Of a DNA stretch of 64,000 nucleotides, positions 37,863 to 46,447 are shown piece by piece. Made by a program: the position numbers and the translations under genes. The notes beneath the pieces were generated by a model. That model saw nothing but the letters and a program-made list of their open reading frames with translations. It had not been told where the DNA came from and ran no database searches. Every line of letters begins with the position of its first letter. Position 1 is the first letter of the stretch. Source of the stretch: Streptomyces sp. CB01201 (GTDB lineage Bacteria; Actinomycetota; Actinomycetes; Streptomycetales; Streptomycetaceae). The stretch is from the NCBI RefSeq assembly GCF_002803085.1, contig NZ_NNBJ01000011.1, forward strand, positions 399,161 to 463,160, written 5' to 3'.

Positions 37863-39353
37863 GTGAACGATTCGCCACGTCGCAGCCCGAACCCCGGCGC
37901 GGGCAAGGGCAGCAAGCCGAACGCCAACGCCGGCCAGGGCGGCAAGCCGTACCGCCGTCCCAAGAAGGACCCGGTCCGCATCCTCGCCTTCGAGGCCCTG
38001 CGGGCCGTCGACGAACGCGACGCCTACGCCAACCTCGTGCTGCCCCCGCTGCTGCGCAAGGCGCGCGAGGGCGGGAACTTCGACACCCGGGACGCGGCGC
38101 TCGCCACCGAACTCGTCTACGGGACGCTGCGCCGCCAGGGCACCTACGACGCGATCATCGCGGCCTGTATCGACCGGCCGCTGCGCGAGGTCGATCCGCC
38201 GGTGCTCGATGTGCTCGCGCTCGGCGCGCACCAGCTGCTCGGCACCCGCATCCCCACCCACGCCGCGGTCTCCGCGAGCGTGGAGCTGGCGCGTGTGGTG
38301 CTCGGCGACGGGCGGGCCAAGTTCGTCAACGCCGTGCTGCGCAAGATCTCGGCGAACGACCTCGACGGCTGGCTGGAGAAGGTCGCACCCTCCTACGAGG
38401 ACGACGCCGAGGACCACCTCGCGGTCGTGTACTCGCATCCGCGCTGGGTCGTCTCCGCGCTGTGGGACTCGCTCGGCGGCGGCCGGGCCGGCATCGAGGA
38501 CCTCCTGGAGGCCGACAACGAGCGGCCCGAGGTGACCCTGGTCGCCCGGCCCGGCCGTTCCACCACCGATGAACTGCTCGACGCGCTCGGCGAGGACGGC
38601 GGCCTGCCCGGCCGCTGGTCTCCGTACGCCGTGCGGATGGCCGAGGGCGGCGAGCCCGGCGCGCTCGACGCCGTGCGCGACGGCCGGGCCGGCGTCCAGG
38701 ACGAGGGCAGCCAGCTGGTGGCGGCCGCCCTCGCCAACGCCCCGCTGGAAGGCCGCGACGAGCGCTGGCTGGACGGCTGCGCGGGCCCCGGCGGCAAGGC
38801 CGCCCTGCTCGCCGCCCTGGCGGCCGGGCGCGGCGCGGCCCTGCTCGCCTCCGAGAAGCAGCCGCACCGGGCCCGCCTGGTCGAGCGGGCGCTGGCCGGA
38901 AACCCGGGCCCGTACCAGGTCATCGCGGCCGACGGCACCCGCCCGCCGTGGCTGCCGGGGTCCTTCGACCGGGTCCTGGTCGACGTGCCCTGCTCCGGTC
39001 TCGGCGCGCTGCGCCGCCGCCCGGAGGCACGCTGGCGCCGGCGCCCCGAGGACCTGGAGGGCTTCGCCCCGCTCCAGCGCGGGCTGCTGCGCGAAGCCCT
39101 GTCGGCGGTCCGTATCGGCGGCGTCGTCGGGTACGCGACCTGCTCGCCGCACCTGGCCGAGACCCGGATCGTCGTCGACGACGTCCTGAAGGGCCGTGGC
39201 GGCGACGCCGAGCCGGTGGAGGCCGAGTGGATCGACGTCCGCCCCCTGATGCCCGGGGTGGCCGGCCTCGGCGAGGGCCCCGACGTCCAGTTGTGGCCGC
39301 ATCTGCACGGCACCGACGCGATGTACCTCGCGCTCCTGAGGCGTACGGCCTGA
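37863..39353 (+). CDS. rsmB: 16S rRNA (cytosine-967 C5) methyltransferase
   Basis: Methylates C967 of 16S rRNA. 496 residues: a basic Gly/Lys-rich N-terminal tail, then a NusB-like helical domain (DPVRILAFEALRAVDERDAYANLVLPPLL), and a Rossmann methyltransferase domain with LDGCAGPGGKAALLAAL for SAM. The catalytic Cys pair is in VDVPCSGLGALRRRPEARW (about residue 377) and YATCSPHLAET. Probably co-transcribed with fmt. GTG start. Confidence 0.95.
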   Translation: MNDSPRRSPNPGAGKGSKPNANAGQGGKPYRRPKKDPVRILAFEALRAVDERDAYANLVLPPLLRKAREGGNFDTRDAALATELVYGTLRRQGTYDAIIAACIDRPLREVDPPVLDVLALGAHQLLGTRIPTHAAVSASVELARVVLGDGRAKFVNAVLRKISANDLDGWLEKVAPSYEDDAEDHLAVVYSHPRWVVSALWDSLGGGRAGIEDLLEADNERPEVTLVARPGRSTTDELLDALGEDGGLPGRWSPYAVRMAEGGEPGALDAVRDGRAGVQDEGSQLVAAALANAPLEGRDERWLDGCAGPGGKAALLAALAAGRGAALLASEKQPHRARLVERALAGNPGPYQVIAADGTRPPWLPGSFDRVLVDVPCSGLGALRRRPEARWRRRPEDLEGFAPLQRGLLREALSAVRIGGVVGYATCSPHLAETRIVVDDVLKGRGGDAEPVEAEWIDVRPLMPGVAGLGEGPDVQLWPHLHGTDAMYLALLRRTA

Positions 39354-39358
39354 CGCTG

Positions 39359-39390
39359 CTGCGGCGCCCCGTGGACGCGGGGCGTCGCAG
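39359..39390 (+). terminator. rsmB terminator
   Basis: 13-bp stem CTGCGGCGCCCCG / CGGGGCGTCGCAG with one G-T pair and a 6-base loop, five bases past rsmB. The 232 bases that follow up to rpe contain no gene I can support. Confidence 0.75.
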
Positions 39391-39622
39391 CCCGTGCGCC
39401 GAGCGCGACCGTCACCAACGCGCGCCCGCCGCAGGGGACTTGGCGGCATCACGGTTTGGTCCGTGCGCGTTCGGGAGGGGTTCCGGCCGGACCCGGCCGT
39501 GGGCGGAGGATCACCGGCCCGGGCCCGCGTTGCCTGCCGGATCGCCGGGCGCACGCGGATCCGGCCAGGCTTCGGCCCGCACCGTGGCAGGCAAGTCGCC
39601 CGGGGCATGGCAGGCTTGGGGT

Positions 39623-40306
39623 ATGGCTCAGATCAACCCCAGCATCCTCTCCGCGGACTTCGCCCGACTGGCCGACGAGGCCAGGGCCGTCGAAGGTGCC
39701 GACTGGCTGCACGTCGACGTGATGGACAACCACTTCGTGCCCAACCTGACGCTCGGGGTGCCCATCGTGGAATCCCTGGCCAGGGCGACGGACACGCCGC
39801 TGGACTGCCATCTGATGATCGAGGACCCGGACCGCTGGGCCCCGCAGTACGTGGAGGCGGGGGCCGGCTCGGTCACCTTCCACGCGGAGGCCGCCGCGGC
39901 CCCCGTGCGGCTCGCCCGTGAGATCCGGGCCAAGGGCGCCCGCGCCTCGATGGCCCTGAAGCCCGCGACCCCGATCGAGCCGTACGAGGACCTGCTCCCC
40001 GAGCTGGACATGCTGCTGATCATGACGGTCGAGCCCGGCTTCGGCGGCCAGGCCTTCCTCGACATCATGCTGCCGAAGATCCGCCGGACCCGTGAGCTGA
40101 TCGCCAAACACGGACTTGAACTCTGGCTCCAGGTCGACGGGGGCGTCTCGGCGTCCACGATCGAGCGCTGCGCGGAGGCCGGAGCCGATGTGTTCGTCGC
40201 CGGCTCGGCCGTCTACGGGGCCGACGACCCGGCCGAAGCGGTGCGGTCCCTGCGCTCCATGGCTGAACGGACGACGGCGGCCGCACCTTGGGCGTGCGCA
40301 CACTGA
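39623..40306 (+). CDS. rpe: ribulose-phosphate 3-epimerase
   Basis: Interconverts ribulose-5-P and xylulose-5-P in the pentose phosphate pathway. 227 residues, TIM barrel. INPSILSADFARLADE, LHVDVMDNHFVPNLTLG (the usual Gly is Asn), DCHLMIEDPDRW, MTVEPGFGGQAF, LQVDGGVSASTI and VAGSAVYG are the family signatures. Its C-terminal AERTTAAAPWACAH tail is longer than usual. Confidence 0.97.
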   Translation: MAQINPSILSADFARLADEARAVEGADWLHVDVMDNHFVPNLTLGVPIVESLARATDTPLDCHLMIEDPDRWAPQYVEAGAGSVTFHAEAAAAPVRLAREIRAKGARASMALKPATPIEPYEDLLPELDMLLIMTVEPGFGGQAFLDIMLPKIRRTRELIAKHGLELWLQVDGGVSASTIERCAEAGADVFVAGSAVYGADDPAEAVRSLRSMAERTTAAAPWACAH

Positions 40307-40422
40307 GCCGCCACTGAATGAACGGAACCCTTCGGGGCTGATCAAGGACCGTTGGATCTGACAGGATGAACAGCGAGTCCGGTGCGTGAACAGCAGTTGT
40401 GAACAGCAGTGAGGAGATCGCG

Positions 40423-41448
40423 GTGTCTGCAATGTCGGCGGGTCGGTCAGCCCTGCGGATGGGACCCGCGGAGCTGGTGCAGGCGGCGGCGATGGCCCGC
40501 CGCTTCTATCTGGAGGGCAAGTCCAAGATCCAGATCGCCGAGGAGTTCGGCGTGAGCCGCTTCAAGGTGGCCCGGGTCCTGGAAACCGCCCTGGAGCGCG
40601 ATCTCGTACGGATCGAGATCCGCGTCCCCGCCGAGCTGGACGCGGAGCGGTCCGACGCCCTGCGTGCCCGGTACGGCCTGCGGCACGCGGTCGTCGTCGA
40701 GTCCCCGGCGGAGGGCGAGGAGACCTCGCCCGACCCGGAGAACCTCGGCGAGGTCGCGGCCGACCTGCTCGGCGAGCTGGTCAGCGAGGGCGATGTGCTC
40801 GGTCTGGCCTGGGGCCGCTCCACCATCCACATGGCCGCCGCCCTCGACCGCCTCCCACCCTGCACGGTCGTCCAGCTGACCGGGGTGTACGACGCGGGCA
40901 CCGCCGAGCGCGGCTCCGTCGAGGCGGTGCGCCGGGCCGCCCAGGTCTCCGGCGGCGAGGCCCACCCCATCTACGCCCCGATGCTGCTGCCCGACCCGGC
41001 GACGGCCGCGGCGCTGCGCAACCAGACGGGGATCGCCCGCGCCTTCGAGTACTTCGACAAGGTCACCGTCGCCGCGGTGTCCATCGGCTCCTGGGAGCCG
41101 GGCATCTCCACCGTCCACGACATGCTCACCGACGAGGAGCGGGCGCACTACGCCTCGCTCGGCGTCGCCGCCGAGATGTCCGCGCACCTCTTCGACGCGG
41201 AGGGCCGCCGGGTCGGCCGCGACCTGGGGGAGCGCTGCATCACGGTCGAGGCGGACCGGCTGCGCCGCATCCCCGAGGTCGTCGCGATCGCCGGGGGCCA
41301 GCGCAAGGCCGCCGCGATCGACGCGGTGCTGCGCTCCGGCCTGGTCACCAGCCTGGTGACCGACACGGCCGCGGCGGACTTCCTCCTGAACGAGACCGGT
41401 CCCAAGCCGCGGCCCGCCCTCGACCGCGCGGACCCGGACGGCATCTGA
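40423..41448 (+). CDS. Sugar-binding SorC/DeoR-family transcriptional regulator
   Basis: 341 residues. N-terminal HTH: VQAAAMARRFYLEGKSKIQIAEEFGVSRFKVARVLETALERDLV; then a SorC-type sugar-phosphate-binding domain (VLGLAWGRSTIHMAAAL, VQLTGVY, AIAGGQRKAAAIDAVLRSGLVTSLVTD). The GTG at 40423 is preferred: GAGGAG is six bases upstream. Its ligand is unknown; it follows rpe by 116 bases and might sense a phosphosugar. Confidence 0.85.
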   Translation: MSAMSAGRSALRMGPAELVQAAAMARRFYLEGKSKIQIAEEFGVSRFKVARVLETALERDLVRIEIRVPAELDAERSDALRARYGLRHAVVVESPAEGEETSPDPENLGEVAADLLGELVSEGDVLGLAWGRSTIHMAAALDRLPPCTVVQLTGVYDAGTAERGSVEAVRRAAQVSGGEAHPIYAPMLLPDPATAAALRNQTGIARAFEYFDKVTVAAVSIGSWEPGISTVHDMLTDEERAHYASLGVAAEMSAHLFDAEGRRVGRDLGERCITVEADRLRRIPEVVAIAGGQRKAAAIDAVLRSGLVTSLVTDTAAADFLLNETGPKPRPALDRADPDGI

Positions 41449-41464
41449 GCCACCGGGAGCGGGC

Positions 41465-41490
41465 CACCGGGGGCCGTCGGGCCTCCGGTG
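41465..41490. terminator. Hairpin between convergent regulator and amidohydrolase
   Basis: Stem CACCGGGGGCC-GTCG-GGCCTCCGGTG, 11 bp with one G-T pair. Confidence 0.65.
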
Positions 41491-41501
41491 ACCCGGCCGG
41501 C

Positions 41502-42590
41502 TCAGGCGCCGTAGACCCGCTCGGCGTTGCCGGCCGACACCAGCGCCGCCACCCGCTCGGCGTCAGCCGCCGACCACGCCCCGGACCCGGTCCAGCCGTT
41601 CAGGAGCCGGTCCAGCGCCTCCCCGTACAGCCGCGCCCCCACGACGTACAGCTCCGCGAGCCCATAGGCGTCCGTCGAGAACAGCAGCTTGCCGAACGGG
41701 GCCAGCTCCAGGAACTCGGCGAGGACCGCCTCCGCCCGCGCCCCCGTATGGGCCAGCGAAAGACCCACGTCCGCGTACACATGCGGGTAGACGTGCGCCA
41801 GATAGCCCGCGCTGCGGTGGTACGGATAGCCGTGCAGCAGGACGAGGCGGCACCCTGTCGGTCGTACGGCCCGGATGAAATCGGTGAGCAGCAGCGGATC
41901 GCAGCGGTGCAGCCGCAGATCCGGATCGCCGAACCCGGTGTGGATCTGTAGCGGCAGCCCGGTGTGCGCCGCCGACCAGAGTAGATGGCGCAGCAGCACC
42001 GGGTCCGCGAGCCGGCCCGCCCCGGCGGCGAGCCAGGCGGCGGTCGCCGCCCGGAGTTCGGCCTGGCCCGGCGGCTCGGGGTCGAGGTCGAGCCCGTAGC
42101 GGTATCCGGCCACCGATTTGAACCCGGCCGCCGTGCCCGCCGCCGCGCCGATCGCGTCGGCGAGCACCGCCAGGAACTTGTCCGGATCCTGCTCCTCTGC
42201 GCCGCACCGTTCCGCGAGGTGCTCCAGGCGGACGATCTCGCGCGCCTCGGCCCCGCCGAGCCGGGCCAGTTCGGCCGGGCTGGTGAGGTCGCCGGGCAGG
42301 CCGGTGTCCACCAGATAGGTGCCGATCCCACTCGCGCCCAGGAGCAGCCGGTTCGCCTCCTGCGCGCCGAGCTCGCGGCGGCGGGCCAGATAGCGCTCCG
42401 GCGGGCAGTGCGGTTCGAGGCCCAGCAGCGGCGGGCACCAGCGGCGCACCGCGAAGCCCAGCTGGGTGTCGAAGAAGCTGGTGCCGGGGGCGGCCGGGGC
42501 GTCGGACTCGGTCAGGAACGCCTCGAACGCGGAGTCGTCCGGGTCCGTGCGCAGCACGCCGTGGCAGTGGTGGTCGACGAGCGGCAGCAC
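41502..42590 (-). CDS. Amidohydrolase (FluG N-terminal-like)
   Basis: 362 residues, TIM-barrel metal hydrolase. The N-terminal LVDHHCHGVL gives the HxH metal pair; GFKSVAGYR, PLQIHTGFGDPDL, VLLHGYPYHR, YADVGLSLAH and LFSTDAYGLAELY supply later ligands including a conserved Asp. The GTG start follows directly after the stop of the glutamine-synthetase-like gene. Fungal FluG fuses such an amidohydrolase to a glutamine synthetase domain, so this is the split form. Substrate not known. Confidence 0.85.
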   Translation of the reverse strand: MLPLVDHHCHGVLRTDPDDSAFEAFLTESDAPAAPGTSFFDTQLGFAVRRWCPPLLGLEPHCPPERYLARRRELGAQEANRLLLGASGIGTYLVDTGLPGDLTSPAELARLGGAEAREIVRLEHLAERCGAEEQDPDKFLAVLADAIGAAAGTAAGFKSVAGYRYGLDLDPEPPGQAELRAATAAWLAAGAGRLADPVLLRHLLWSAAHTGLPLQIHTGFGDPDLRLHRCDPLLLTDFIRAVRPTGCRLVLLHGYPYHRSAGYLAHVYPHVYADVGLSLAHTGARAEAVLAEFLELAPFGKLLFSTDAYGLAELYVVGARLYGEALDRLLNGWTGSGAWSAADAERVAALVSAGNAERVYGA

Positions 42591-43940
42591 TCAGTACCGC
42601 CCGCGGGTGGCCTCGGCGATCTCCTGCGGCGTACGGCCGTCGAAGAGCTTCGTCTCGGCCTCGCGCACCGCCACAATGGCCTCGAACAGCCGGTCGCCCA
42701 GCGCCTCGCGCAGCACCGCCGATTCCGTGAAGTGCGCGACCGCCTCGGGCAGCGAGGAGGGCAGCCGACGGGGCCCGTCGGCGTGGACCGGGTCGCCCGT
42801 CACGGGCTCGGGCAGCCGCAGGCCCGCATCGAGTCCGGCGAGCCCGGCCGCGATCAGCGCGCCGACCACCAGGTAGGGGTTGGCGCCCGGGTCGAACGAC
42901 TTGACCTCGGCGTTCGCCGCGTCCGGCGCCCCCGGCGGGCCGGCCACGAACCGCAGCGCCGCCTCCCGGTTCTCCAGGCCCCAGCACTGGAAGGCGCCGG
43001 CCCAGCGGGACGGCGTCAGGCGGAGATAGCTCGCCGGGGTGGGGCCGCCGATGGCGAGCAGCGCGGGCAGCGCGTCGAGGATGCCCGCCAGGAAGCCCTC
43101 GCTGGTCGCGCTCATCCCGAACGGGCCCTCGCCGCCCCGGCACAGATTGCGGCCGTCCTGCCACAGGCTGAGGTGCACATGGCCGCCGTTGCCCACGCCC
43201 TCGGGATCGACGACCGGGCCGAACCACGGGGTGAGCCCGTGCTGGACCGACACCGCGCGGATCGTCTCGCGCACCAGGACCGCGAGGTCCGCGGCCCCCA
43301 CCGGGTCGGCCGGTGCGACCGACACCTCGAACTGGCCGGCCGTGTACTCCGGATGGATCTGGAGCACCTCGATGCCCTGCGCCTCCAGGGCGTCGATCAC
43401 GTCCTTCACATACGCCGAGCGCTCCACGATCCGGGACATCCCGTACGCCGGGCCCCCGAGCGGCGGGTCGACGATCCACTCCGTCTCGAAGCCCATCCGC
43501 AGCTCGATGCCGCGCTCGGCGGCCCGCTCCGCCATCCGGCGGGCGAACTGCCGCTGGCAGGCGTCGTAAGGGCTGCCGGACTGCTCGAAGCGGTCGACGG
43601 GCGCCCACGCCCAGCCGGGCTGGGCGGCCAGCACGGTGAGCCGGTCGAGGTCGGGGATCAGCCGCAGATCGCCGTCCGGGCCGCCGATACCCGGGCTGGT
43701 GGTGACGGAGTCGTCCACCAGGTACACGTCGAACACCGGTGACATGCCCACCCCGTGCGCGGCGACCTGGGCGAGCCGCGAGGTCGGTACGACCTTGAGG
43801 CGGGTGAGGCCCGCCACGTCCACCCAGGTCAGGGCGACCGCCGTGACCCCTTCCGCGGTCAGCCTGGCGGCCGCGAGCGCGGCCTCCTGCCCCCGCCTTT
43901 GTGCCTCTTCGAGCCGCCCCGCGCCGTTCCCCTGCTCCAC
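42591..43940 (-). CDS. Glutamine synthetase-like ATP-dependent amide ligase (GlnA-like)
   Basis: 449 residues. Class I GS fold: N-terminal beta-grasp (VTAVALTWVDVAGLTRLKVVPTSRL), MGFETEWIV with a metal Glu, QIHPEYTAGQFEVSVAP, GVGNGGHVHLSLW, RLTPSRWAGAFQCWGLENREAALR, and FDPGANPYLVVGALIAAGLAGL. Differences from true GS: the RxExR-like motif reads AEVKSFD, and the tyrosine adenylation region is absent. Family members include gamma-glutamyl-polyamine and -ethanolamide synthetases. GTG start; five bases separate it from the DNA ligase stop. Confidence 0.87.
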   Translation of the reverse strand: MEQGNGAGRLEEAQRRGQEAALAAARLTAEGVTAVALTWVDVAGLTRLKVVPTSRLAQVAAHGVGMSPVFDVYLVDDSVTTSPGIGGPDGDLRLIPDLDRLTVLAAQPGWAWAPVDRFEQSGSPYDACQRQFARRMAERAAERGIELRMGFETEWIVDPPLGGPAYGMSRIVERSAYVKDVIDALEAQGIEVLQIHPEYTAGQFEVSVAPADPVGAADLAVLVRETIRAVSVQHGLTPWFGPVVDPEGVGNGGHVHLSLWQDGRNLCRGGEGPFGMSATSEGFLAGILDALPALLAIGGPTPASYLRLTPSRWAGAFQCWGLENREAALRFVAGPPGAPDAANAEVKSFDPGANPYLVVGALIAAGLAGLDAGLRLPEPVTGDPVHADGPRRLPSSLPEAVAHFTESAVLREALGDRLFEAIVAVREAETKLFDGRTPQEIAEATRGRY

Positions 43941-43945
43941 CGGTG

Positions 43946-45490
43946 TCAGTCCCTCCCGCCGCGCAGTGCGATGACTGCCGCGACCGTGTCCGCGTCCGAG
44001 GCCCTCTTGTCCTCGCGATAGCGCACTACCCGTGCGAAACGCAGTGTCACCCCTTCCGGGTACCGTGACGATCTCTGCACGCCGTCGAAGGCCACCTCGA
44101 CGACGAGTTCCGGCCGCACCCGCACCCCCCAGGGCTCCTCGGCCACCGCCAACTCCCGCAGCCGCTCGGTCTGCCAGGCCAGGAGCGCATCGGTGAGGCC
44201 CTTGAACGTCTTGCCCAGCATGGCGAAGGTGCCGTCCTCGCGGCGGGCGCCCAGGTGCAGGTTGGAGAGCGTGCCGGTGCGCCGGCCGTGCCCCCACTCG
44301 GCCGCGAGGACCACCAGGTCCAGCGTGTGCACCGGCTTGACCTTCAGCCATGAGGCGCCGCGCCGGCCCGCCGCGTACGACGAGTCGAGCGCCTTGAGCA
44401 CCACACCCTCGTGCCCGCGCTCCAGCGTGGCGGCCGCGAACTCCTCGGCGGCGGCGCGCAGTTCGGGATCGGCCGGGTCCGCCACCACGAACCGCCGCAC
44501 GCGCCGCGGCTCGGGCGCGATGCGGGTCAGCTCCGCTTGGCGGTCGCACACCGGCAGATCGAGCAGGTCGCGGCCGTCCACGAGGAGCAGGTCGAAGAAG
44601 ACGGGGGAGAGCGGCAACCGGTCCTGGGCGCCCGCGACATCGAGCCGGGAGCCGACGCGGCCCGCGATGTCCTGGAACGAGCGGGGCCGCCCGTCGGGCC
44701 CCAGGGCGATCACCTCGCCGTCGAGCACGGCCGTGTGCGCGGTCAACTCCCTTGCTGCGGACACGACTTCGGGCAGCCGCTCGGTGATCTCGTCGAGGGT
44801 GCGGGTGAAGACCCGTACCGCGTCGCCGTCCTTGTGGACCTGCGCGCGGATGCCGTCGAGCTTCTCCTCCACCGCGCACGGGCCGAGCCGGTCGAGCGCC
44901 TCGGCCACGTCCTTCGCGCTCTGCGCGAGCATCGGAAGCACCGGGCGCCCCACATCGAGCCGGAACGCGGCAAGCGCCGAGGGGCCATCGGCCAGCAGCG
45001 CCCGGGCCACGACACCGAGCGAGCCGCCCAGCATCACGGCGCGGCGCACATCCGCCGCGGGAGCGCCGGCCGCCGCCGCGAGGCCCTCGACGGCCGCCGC
45101 GTCCAGCGCGCCCTGGCGGACCTCACCGGTGATCAGCGAGACCAGGAAGCGCTGCTCCTCCTCGGTGGCCGCCGCCATCAGCTCACCGACGAGGCGCTTG
45201 CGCTCGCCCTGGGCGCCCTTTCCGGCCACCCGCGAGATCGCGTCGAGCCGTTCGTCGACCTCCCGTACGGTCAGCCGGGGTGAGGCGGCGGGCGCCGGCC
45301 GGTCCTTGACGGCGGCCCAGCCGAGCCCGGTGCGCCGCTGCGGGAGCCGGCCCGCCAGGTAGGTCACCACCAGCGGAGCCTCGTCCGCCTCGGTGGCCGA
45401 GAACAGCCGGGCAAGCAGCGCGGACTTCTCCGAGCGCGAGGCGGTGGCGGCGATCTCGGCCGAGGTTCTGGCCACGTCGGAGAGCAGCAT
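43946..45490 (-). CDS. lig: ATP-dependent DNA ligase (LigB-type)
   Basis: 514 residues in the length range of actinobacterial three-domain ATP ligases. An N-terminal helical DNA-binding domain (residues 1-190), then the adenylation domain with active-site Lys in VEEKLDGIRAQVH, VLDGEVIALG, FFDLLLVDG, EGVVLKALDSSYAAGRR and SWLKVKPV, and a C-terminal OB domain. The start at 45490 (MLLSDVARTSAEIAA) fits the family; further ATGs lie 8 and 12 codons upstream. It heads a minus-strand operon with the GS-like and amidohydrolase genes, an odd combination. Confidence 0.92.
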   Translation of the reverse strand: MLLSDVARTSAEIAATASRSEKSALLARLFSATEADEAPLVVTYLAGRLPQRRTGLGWAAVKDRPAPAASPRLTVREVDERLDAISRVAGKGAQGERKRLVGELMAAATEEEQRFLVSLITGEVRQGALDAAAVEGLAAAAGAPAADVRRAVMLGGSLGVVARALLADGPSALAAFRLDVGRPVLPMLAQSAKDVAEALDRLGPCAVEEKLDGIRAQVHKDGDAVRVFTRTLDEITERLPEVVSAARELTAHTAVLDGEVIALGPDGRPRSFQDIAGRVGSRLDVAGAQDRLPLSPVFFDLLLVDGRDLLDLPVCDRQAELTRIAPEPRRVRRFVVADPADPELRAAAEEFAAATLERGHEGVVLKALDSSYAAGRRGASWLKVKPVHTLDLVVLAAEWGHGRRTGTLSNLHLGARREDGTFAMLGKTFKGLTDALLAWQTERLRELAVAEEPWGVRVRPELVVEVAFDGVQRSSRYPEGVTLRFARVVRYREDKRASDADTVAAVIALRGGRD

Positions 45491-45561
45491 GGCTCCATCG
45501 TGACCCGGAAACATCGGTATACGCATTCGCTCCGGCCCCTGCCGGATGGGAGCATCGAGGC

Positions 45562-45984
45562 ATGATCAACAGGTTTGCCCGGATCGCCCTCGCCGCGGTC
45601 CTCGCGTGCCTCGCCGTGCTGCTCGTCGGCTGCGGAGGCAAGGACAGCGCGAAACCCACGGGCCCGGGGTCCTCCCCGCGGGCCTCCGCACCCGCCTGGG
45701 CCAAGGGGATGGCCACGGTCCCCGCGGCGCAGCTGCCGCCCGAGGCGCGCAACACGCTCAAGCTCATCGACAAGGGCGGCCCGTTCCCGTACAGCAAGGA
45801 CGGCGTGGTGTTCGGCAACTTCGAGAAGCTGCTGCCGCAGCAGAAGCGCGGCTACTACCACGAGTACACCGTCGACACCCCGGGCTCCCGCGACCGCGGC
45901 GCCCGGCGCCTGATCACCGGGCAGGGCGGCGAGTTCTACTACACCGGCGACCACTACAAGACGTTCAAGGCGGTACTGCGATGA
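45562..45984 (+). CDS. Lipoprotein guanyl-specific ribonuclease (RNase Sa/barnase family)
   Basis: 140 residues. The N-terminal signal MINRFARIALAAVLACLAVLLVGC ends in a lipobox (LVGC), so the enzyme is predicted to be anchored outside the membrane. The C-terminal N1/T1-type RNase domain shows FPYSKDGVVFGNFEKLLP, catalytic Glu in YYHEYTVD, Arg in RGARRLI and His in GDHYKTF. It overlaps the barstar gene by four bases. Secreted RNase Sa is known from Streptomyces; a lipoprotein form suggests contact-dependent or envelope use. Confidence 0.88.
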   Translation: MINRFARIALAAVLACLAVLLVGCGGKDSAKPTGPGSSPRASAPAWAKGMATVPAAQLPPEARNTLKLIDKGGPFPYSKDGVVFGNFEKLLPQQKRGYYHEYTVDTPGSRDRGARRLITGQGGEFYYTGDHYKTFKAVLR

Positions 45985-46319
45985 CGGCCCACCCCTTCGC
46001 CGGTCTGCTGGCCGGCGCCCGCGCCGAGGGCTGGGCCACGGTGGTCCTGGACCTGACCGGCGTCACCGGTAAGGCGGCCCTGATGGACCGCTTCGCTCGC
46101 GCCCTCGACCTGCCCGACTGGTTCGGCCGCAACTGGGACGCGCTCGCGGACTGTCTGGGCGACCTCCCGGCCGCCGGCCACGGCCGGCTCCTGATCGTCA
46201 CCGGCTGGCAGCCGTACGCCGACGCCCGCCCCGAGGAGTGGGCGATCGCCCGGGACATCCTCGACCGGGCGGCGGGGCCCGAGCTGTGCCCGGTGCTCGC
46301 GCTAGGAGGATCGCACTAG
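45981..46319 (+). CDS. Barstar-family ribonuclease inhibitor
   Basis: 112 residues. The barstar core LDLPDWFGRNWDALADCLGDL at about residues 42-62 carries the conserved Trp-Asn-Trp and acidic residues that fill the RNase active site. No signal peptide, so it protects the cytoplasm. Translationally coupled to the RNase gene (ATGA), as expected for an enzyme-immunity pair. Confidence 0.9.
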   Translation: MTAHPFAGLLAGARAEGWATVVLDLTGVTGKAALMDRFARALDLPDWFGRNWDALADCLGDLPAAGHGRLLIVTGWQPYADARPEEWAIARDILDRAAGPELCPVLALGGSH

Positions 46320-46447
46320 GCCCAAGGTCCCGTCCCTGGACGATCGGCCCGGGCAGCGCAATCGTACGAACATGGGACAATGAACTACGTGCTTTTCCCC
46401 TGGCTGAAATGCCTGGGGCCACCTCGATCGACTGGGATGTTCAGCAC

